A stretch of DNA of 9,972 nucleotides from Anaerolineae bacterium (GTDB lineage Bacteria; Chloroflexota; Anaerolineae; JACIWP01). The stretch's first letter is position 1, and each line of letters starts with the position of its first letter. The translations under genes were made by a program, and so were the position numbers. The DNA lies in the NCBI GenBank assembly GCA_014360855.1, contig JACIWP010000106.1, forward strand, positions 1 through 9,972. Reading direction: 5' to 3'. A model generated the notes under the pieces. That model saw only the letters and a list, made by a program, of their open reading frames with translations. It ran no database searches and was not told where the DNA came from. Below, piece after piece: positions 7,106 to 9,972 of the stretch.

Positions 7106-7378
7106 ATGTCCACCATTTCGTTCGGCGAGCGGCTGGTGTTTCTGGTACAGGAGATGGGCCTTTCGGAACAAGAGGTCCTGAGCATGGCGCTGGACGCCGG
7201 CGTGCAGGAGCTGTTCCGCCAGAAGGTTTCCGAGAAGTACATGGCCGGCGCCATCTCGCGCCAGCAGGCCGAGGAATGGCTCGGCCCTCGCGAGGTGGCA
7301 CGCCTGGACTGCCTTATGCGCCAGTGCGCCTGCCAGGATGCAGAGGATTTCCTGGACCTGGTGTGCGGCCTGTCGTGA
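7106..7378 (+). CDS. Small 90-residue protein of unknown function
   Basis: I do not recognise this protein. The ATG at 7106 has AGGAG seven bases upstream and a strong promoter at 7028-7056. The longer frame that starts upstream crosses the promoter and the dyad, so it is rejected. The protein looks mainly helical and soluble. It begins MSTISFGERLVFLVQEMGLS, followed by ALDAGVQELFRQK and YMAGAISRQQAEEWLG (45-60). The 'Y-x-x-G-x-IS-x-x-x-A-E-x-LG' pattern loosely recalls UPF0175-type small helix-turn-helix proteins, but the similarity is too weak for a call. The C-terminal third has four cysteines (69, 74, 76, 87), three of them in CLMRQCAC, which could bind a metal. It is the only rightward gene between serS and the DksA-like gene, and no toxin or other partner lies beside it. 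Confidence 0.75.
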   Translation: MSTISFGERLVFLVQEMGLSEQEVLSMALDAGVQELFRQKVSEKYMAGAISRQQAEEWLGPREVARLDCLMRQCACQDAEDFLDLVCGLS

Positions 7379-7390
7379 GAGACACTGCGC

Positions 7391-7422
7391 ATAAAAAGCC
7401 CCTGGCCGAACGGCCAGGGGCT
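7391..7422 (-). terminator. Intrinsic terminator of the DksA-like gene
   Basis: AGCCCCTGGCC (7397-7407) and GGCCAGGGGCT (7412-7422) form a perfect 11-bp stem with a 4-base loop. On the minus strand it is followed by a run of Ts (GCTTTTTAT). It begins 18 bases after the stop codon at 7441. On the plus strand no T-run follows, so it fits the leftward gene, though the stem may also slow transcripts of the small gene ending at 7378. Confidence 0.9.
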
Positions 7423-7440
7423 GACTCGCTCGATAGAGGT

Positions 7441-7767
7441 TTATGATTTCGACTGCGCGCAGGTGGCGCAGAAGCGGGTCGTGGGCAGGAGGTCCAGGCG
7501 CTCCCACTCGATTTTGCCCCCGCATTTTTCACAGATCCCATACCGCCCTTCATCCAGCCGGCGCAGGGCGTCCTCGATCTCCTCGAGTTTGTCCTGTGCC
7601 TGCTGGCGCAGTGCCAGGTTGAACTCCCACTGGTAGACGGCTGGGTCGCCGGCGCCCAGGCTGTAATCCGGCTTCACCTCCAGCCGGCGATCCAGCTCCG
7701 CAATCTCTTCCAAGACCTGCTGACGCTCTGTCTCGAGACGCTCACGCATGGCCTGTAGATCCAGCAT
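7441..7767 (-). CDS. DksA/TraR family C4-type zinc-finger protein
   Basis: This 108-residue protein has a charged, probably coiled-coil N-terminal half (residues 6-30 and 55-75). It ends in a four-cysteine zinc finger: GICEKCGGKIEWERL (Cys79, Cys82) and FCATCA (Cys100, Cys103). This matches the DksA/TraR PF01258 domain, including the typical DEGRYGICEKCG run. DksA relatives insert a coiled coil into the RNA polymerase secondary channel and adjust initiation, often with ppGpp. Many short homologues, such as YteA/YocK-like proteins, have no proven function, so no dksA symbol is given. The ATG at 7767 has AGGAG ten bases upstream. The gene follows rpsA by 76 bases with no clear promoter between them, so read-through from rpsA is likely. 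The terminator at 7391-7422 ends the unit. Confidence 0.9.
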   Translation of the reverse strand: MLDLQAMRERLETERQQVLEEIAELDRRLEVKPDYSLGAGDPAVYQWEFNLALRQQAQDKLEEIEDALRRLDEGRYGICEKCGGKIEWERLDLLPTTRFCATCAQSKS

Positions 7768-7843
7768 GACTCATTCACTCCTGACAACTGGCGCACGTGA
7801 CGCGGACGGGCGCTAACGGAAAGCCGATAAGCTCACCGCGTTA

Positions 7844-9355
7844 TTAGGCGAGGGGCTGGTCGGTCAGGGGTGTCTCATCGGATGTGGGTTCGTCCGCCTC
7901 AACCACCGGATCAGCGGAAGCCGGCGCCTCGACTCCGTGAAAAGAAGCGGCCCACTGGCTCCATTCCTCTTCCGAGACTTGGCGGAGGCTCAGCCCGATG
8001 CGCCGGCGCTCCGGCTCCACCCGGATCACCCGCAGGAGCAGTAGGTCGCCTTCTTTCACCAGGTCGCGCGGGCGCTGGGGCTCGATATCCGCCAACTCCG
8101 AGCGGTGGATCAACCCTTCGACGCCCTCTTCCAACTTGACGAACACGCCGAAATCAGCGACCCGGGTAACGACCCCTTCCACGAGCTGGTCAACGTGATA
8201 CTTTTCGGGAACCTGGGACCACGGTTCGGGGATCAGCCGCTTCAGGCTCAGCCCGATGCGGCCGCTGGCGCGGTCCACGTTCAGGACGTACACATCGATC
8301 TCGTCACCCACTTTGAGCACATCGCGCGGATGCTCCACCCGCTCCCAGGAAAGTTCAGAGACATGGATCAGCCCGTCAACGCCGCCGAGGTCAACGAAGG
8401 CGCCGAAGTCGCGCAGACTGCTGACGATGCCGTGCCGCACCTCGCCCTCCTGGATCTCTTCCAGCAGGCGCTGGCGCTGGCGCTCTTTCCATTCGAACCA
8501 GGCGGCGCGGTGGGAGAAGATGAGGCGCCGGCGCCGGCGGTCCACTTCCACGACCTTGAGCGGCAGGGTCTCGCCGACAAGTTTGGCCAGGCGAGCCGTG
8601 CGAGCATCGCCGGTCAGACGACGCGGGAACCCGACGATCTGAGAGGCCGGCAGGAAACCGCGGATGCGGCCGAACGGCACCACCAAGCCGCCTTGGTTGT
8701 AGCCGGTGACCTTCCCTTCCCACAGCTCCTCTTTTTCCATCATCTGCTGGGCCCGCAGCCAGTCCGTTTCCGCCTGGGCACGATGCACCGAGAGAATAAG
8801 GTTGCCGTCCTGGTCGCTGGAGCGCAGAACGTACACGGGAATTTCATCACCGACCTTGATGTTGGAGCGGGTCTTGGCGTCCAGCCGGTTGAGGTCCGCC
8901 GCCGGCACGATGCCCTCCCGCTTCAGACCCACGTCCACCAGCAGGCCCTCGGAAGCGACGGAGATCACCCGGCCGATGAGCACATCGCCGCGGCGCGGCT
9001 GTACCATGCCATATTCTTCCTGCTGGAGGAGCTCCTCCATCGTGCTGAAATCTTCTTCCTCAGGCTCTTCAAGCCCTGGCCGCTTCAGTGGGGGGATAGC
9101 GGCTGGATCGAGGTCGAGGGAAGGATCCACGGCCTCCGCAACGCTTGAGATCATCTCATCGCTCTGCACGCTGATCTCTTCTTCTCCCTTCGTGAGATTT
9201 CCGGTGGGATCTGGGGTTTGGTCATCAGATTGCTGTGCCACATTTCCCTGTGGGATTGCCTCTGCTGTGACGCCGGCTGTCACGTCCCGGTTCGGTTCCT
9301 CAGCTTCTGCGTCCGGCCCATCCGCTGGGAATCTCCAATCGACTCCCTCCTGCAT
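7844..9355 (-). CDS. rpsA: 30S ribosomal protein S1 (four S1 domains)
   Basis: S1 binds mRNA on the small ribosomal subunit and helps initiation on structured or weak-site messages. The 503-residue protein shows four S1/OB repeats, at about 118-192, 208-284, 302-374 and 387-459. The third is the best: GIVSSLRDFGAFVDLGGVDGL, HVSELSW and GRIGLSLKR. The fourth has VTRVADFGVFVKLEEGVEGL, HRSEL and RRIGLSLRQ. Gram-negative S1 usually has six domains, and four-domain forms occur in Actinobacteria and Chloroflexi-type lineages. Residues 1-105 are an acidic, Pro/Ala/Glu-rich, low-complexity extension, and the C-terminus (475-503) is also acidic. The ATG at 9355 is kept because GGAGGT precedes it by five bases. 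In-frame ATGs at 9154 and 9040 have no ribosome binding site, although 9040 would remove the extension. A consensus promoter lies upstream. Confidence 0.93.
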   Translation of the reverse strand: MQEGVDWRFPADGPDAEAEEPNRDVTAGVTAEAIPQGNVAQQSDDQTPDPTGNLTKGEEEISVQSDEMISSVAEAVDPSLDLDPAAIPPLKRPGLEEPEEEDFSTMEELLQQEEYGMVQPRRGDVLIGRVISVASEGLLVDVGLKREGIVPAADLNRLDAKTRSNIKVGDEIPVYVLRSSDQDGNLILSVHRAQAETDWLRAQQMMEKEELWEGKVTGYNQGGLVVPFGRIRGFLPASQIVGFPRRLTGDARTARLAKLVGETLPLKVVEVDRRRRRLIFSHRAAWFEWKERQRQRLLEEIQEGEVRHGIVSSLRDFGAFVDLGGVDGLIHVSELSWERVEHPRDVLKVGDEIDVYVLNVDRASGRIGLSLKRLIPEPWSQVPEKYHVDQLVEGVVTRVADFGVFVKLEEGVEGLIHRSELADIEPQRPRDLVKEGDLLLLRVIRVEPERRRIGLSLRQVSEEEWSQWAASFHGVEAPASADPVVEADEPTSDETPLTDQPLA

Positions 9356-9387
9356 GCCAACCTCCGTTAGAACAAAATCGCTCCGAC

Positions 9388-9410
9388 GCGCTGTGCCCGC
9401 GGCACAGCGC
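9388..9410 (-). promoter_or_regulatory. Perfect hairpin in the rpsA leader
   Basis: GCGCTGTGCC (9388-9397) and GGCACAGCGC (9401-9410) form a perfect 10-bp stem with a 3-base loop. It lies inside the predicted 5' leader, between the -10 box (9430-9435) and the ribosome binding site (9360-9365). No T-run follows directly, so it is not a standard terminator. It could be a target for autogenous control by S1 or a stabilising leader structure. Confidence 0.55.
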
Positions 9411-9429
9411 CCCGAGTAGGGGTGACCTC

Positions 9430-9459
9430 ATTATACACCATGAGCAAAAGAATTGTCAA
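9430..9459 (-). promoter_or_regulatory. Consensus sigma-70 promoter of rpsA
   Basis: The minus strand has a perfect TTGACA (9454-9459) and a perfect TATAAT (9430-9435) separated by 18 bases. The predicted start is near 9423, giving a leader of about 68 bases before the ATG at 9355. The transcript probably extends through the DksA-like gene to the terminator at 7391-7422. Confidence 0.85.
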
Positions 9460-9487
9460 CCGATGTGACTACCTGCGCCAGCCGCCG

Positions 9488-9539
9488 GCCGGCACCCTAT
9501 GGGCGACAGACATTTCAGTGGTGTCTGTCGCTTGCCGGC
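9488..9539. repeat. Nested inverted repeat, copy B of the GACAGACAT dyad
   Basis: GCGACAGACA (9503-9512) and TGTCTGTCGC (9522-9531) are exact inverted copies around a 9-base spacer. An outer pair, GCCGGCA (9488-9494) and TGCCGGC (9533-9539), encloses them. The left arm GGCGACAGACATTTC differs at two positions from GGTGACAGACATCTC at 6976-6990. It lies in the 313-base gap between the divergent rpsA and TSUP genes. That gap also holds the two promoters and the two leader hairpins; no further gene is supported in it. Confidence 0.65.
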
Positions 9540-9556
9540 GCAAATACCGCTGGAAT

Positions 9557-9585
9557 TTGCGGCCGGCGCCCTCCTGTGCTATACT
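9557..9585 (+). promoter_or_regulatory. Promoter of the TSUP transporter gene
   Basis: TTGCGG (9557-9562) and TATACT (9580-9585) are separated by 17 bases. The predicted start is near 9592, about 77 bases before the ATG at 9669, just ahead of the leader hairpin. Confidence 0.65.
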
Positions 9586-9598
9586 GCAAGTGTTATCC

Positions 9599-9635
9599 GA
9601 CGGAGGATACTGTATCCAGTATATCCTCCGTCTTT
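9599..9635 (+). promoter_or_regulatory. Leader hairpin or operator before the TSUP gene
   Basis: GACGGAGGATA (9599-9609) and TATCCTCCGTC (9622-9632) are exact inverted copies, followed by TTTGT. An alternative pairing stacks ATACTG with CAGTAT inside the same stem. The 13-base palindrome GGATAC-T-GTATCC (9605-9617) overlaps it. Its place just after the predicted transcription start suits either a repressor site or an RNA attenuator. The T-run is short, so terminator activity is uncertain. Confidence 0.55.
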
Positions 9636-9668
9636 GTATGCCTTCGACTTCATCCAGGGGATATGCGC

Positions 9669-9972
9669 ATGGCCGACCTCGTGCTGAAAGGGCTGTTGGT
9701 GTTGGTGATCGGGGCAGTCGCCGGCTGGATCAACGTCTTCGCCGGCGGCGGCTCCCTGCTGACCCTGCCCCTGCTCATCTTCCTGGGCCTACCCACCGCC
9801 GTTGCCAACGGCACCAACCGCGTGGCGGTTGCCGCGCAGAACGTCTTCGCCGTGATGGGCTTCCGCAGTAAAGGCGTGTCGGACCTGCGTCTGAGCCTGC
9901 TCTTCTCCGTGCCGACGGTCATCGGTTCCATTGTCGGCGCCCGCATTGCCATCGACCTGCCCGACGCGCTCT
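9669..9972 (+). CDS. TauE/SafE (TSUP) family membrane transporter, 5' part
   Basis: The frame opens at 9669 and is still open at the right edge, giving about 101 residues of a protein that usually has some 240-260. It begins MADLVLKGLLVLVIGAVAGW, then shows the family signature AGWINVFAGGGSLLTLPLL and LGLPTAVANGTNRVAV. A cytosolic FRSKGVSDLR loop and another hydrophobic segment, LLFSVPTVIGSIVGARIAI, follow. At least three membrane segments are visible. TSUP proteins export or import small anions such as sulfite, sulfoacetate or taurine-derived organosulfonates, and the substrate cannot be told here. The start at 9669 is preferred over an in-frame ATG at 9663 because AGGGG (9656-9660) is then eight bases upstream. 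The gene is divergent from rpsA and has its own promoter at 9557-9585. Confidence 0.88.
   Translation, partial: MADLVLKGLLVLVIGAVAGWINVFAGGGSLLTLPLLIFLGLPTAVANGTNRVAVAAQNVFAVMGFRSKGVSDLRLSLLFSVPTVIGSIVGARIAIDLPDAL

Noticed and set aside
9422..9871. A 149-codon plus-strand frame through the rpsA promoter, copy B of the dyad and the TSUP gene
   Set aside because: It crosses regulatory elements and is out of frame with the TSUP coding sequence, which has clear family motifs.
1..9972. CRISPR arrays, insertion sequences, tRNA or rRNA genes
   Set aside because: No regularly spaced repeats, transposase-like frames, or RNA gene cores were seen on either strand by reading; no tool search was possible.

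Overview
The window is a GC-rich bacterial chromosome segment of housekeeping genes. It has eight complete genes and one gene cut by each window edge, if the weak left-edge fragment is real. Most genes read leftwards (minus strand). The gene set suggests a member of the Chloroflexota or a similar deep-branching GC-rich lineage: a four-domain ribosomal protein S1, a LipM-type octanoyltransferase, a DUF503/YlxP protein, and an AlbA_2/HATPase_c_4 regulator of a kind common in Anaerolineae-like genomes. This placement is an inference from gene content and style, not a phylogeny. No mobile element, CRISPR array, tRNA or rRNA was seen, so the window looks like core genome rather than an accessory island.

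Layout. Positions 1-252 hold a near-consensus minus-strand promoter followed by a cluster of TTTGGGATAT repeats that includes a perfect 14-bp inverted repeat, and then the possible start of a gene leaving the left edge. Positions 253-1626 (-) encode a winged-helix AlbA_2/HATPase_c_4 protein. Positions 1669-4161 (-) encode DNA gyrase subunit A. Positions 4333-4623 (-), 4630-5463 (-) and 5521-6789 (-) are DUF503, lipM and serS, packed tightly behind a perfect TTGACA-17-TATAAT promoter at 6912-6940. The serS leader contains a terminator-like hairpin, a candidate attenuator. Positions 7106-7378 (+) encode a 90-residue protein of unknown function with its own strong promoter. Positions 7441-7767 (-) encode a DksA/TraR-type zinc-finger protein with a strong intrinsic terminator. 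Positions 7844-9355 (-) encode ribosomal protein S1 behind a TTGACA-18-TATAAT promoter. From 9669 (+) a TauE/SafE (TSUP) transporter starts and runs off the right edge.

How the genes fit together. SerS and S1 serve translation, GyrA serves DNA topology, LipM makes lipoyl groups for 2-oxoacid dehydrogenases and the glycine cleavage system, and the DksA-like protein probably modulates transcription. The most interesting signals are non-coding. Two related GACAGACAT-containing dyads sit in the two divergent intergenic regions, each about 40 bp upstream of a leftward housekeeping promoter. Structured leaders lie before serS, rpsA and the TSUP gene. The hexamer GCCGGC is strongly over-represented across genes and spacers.
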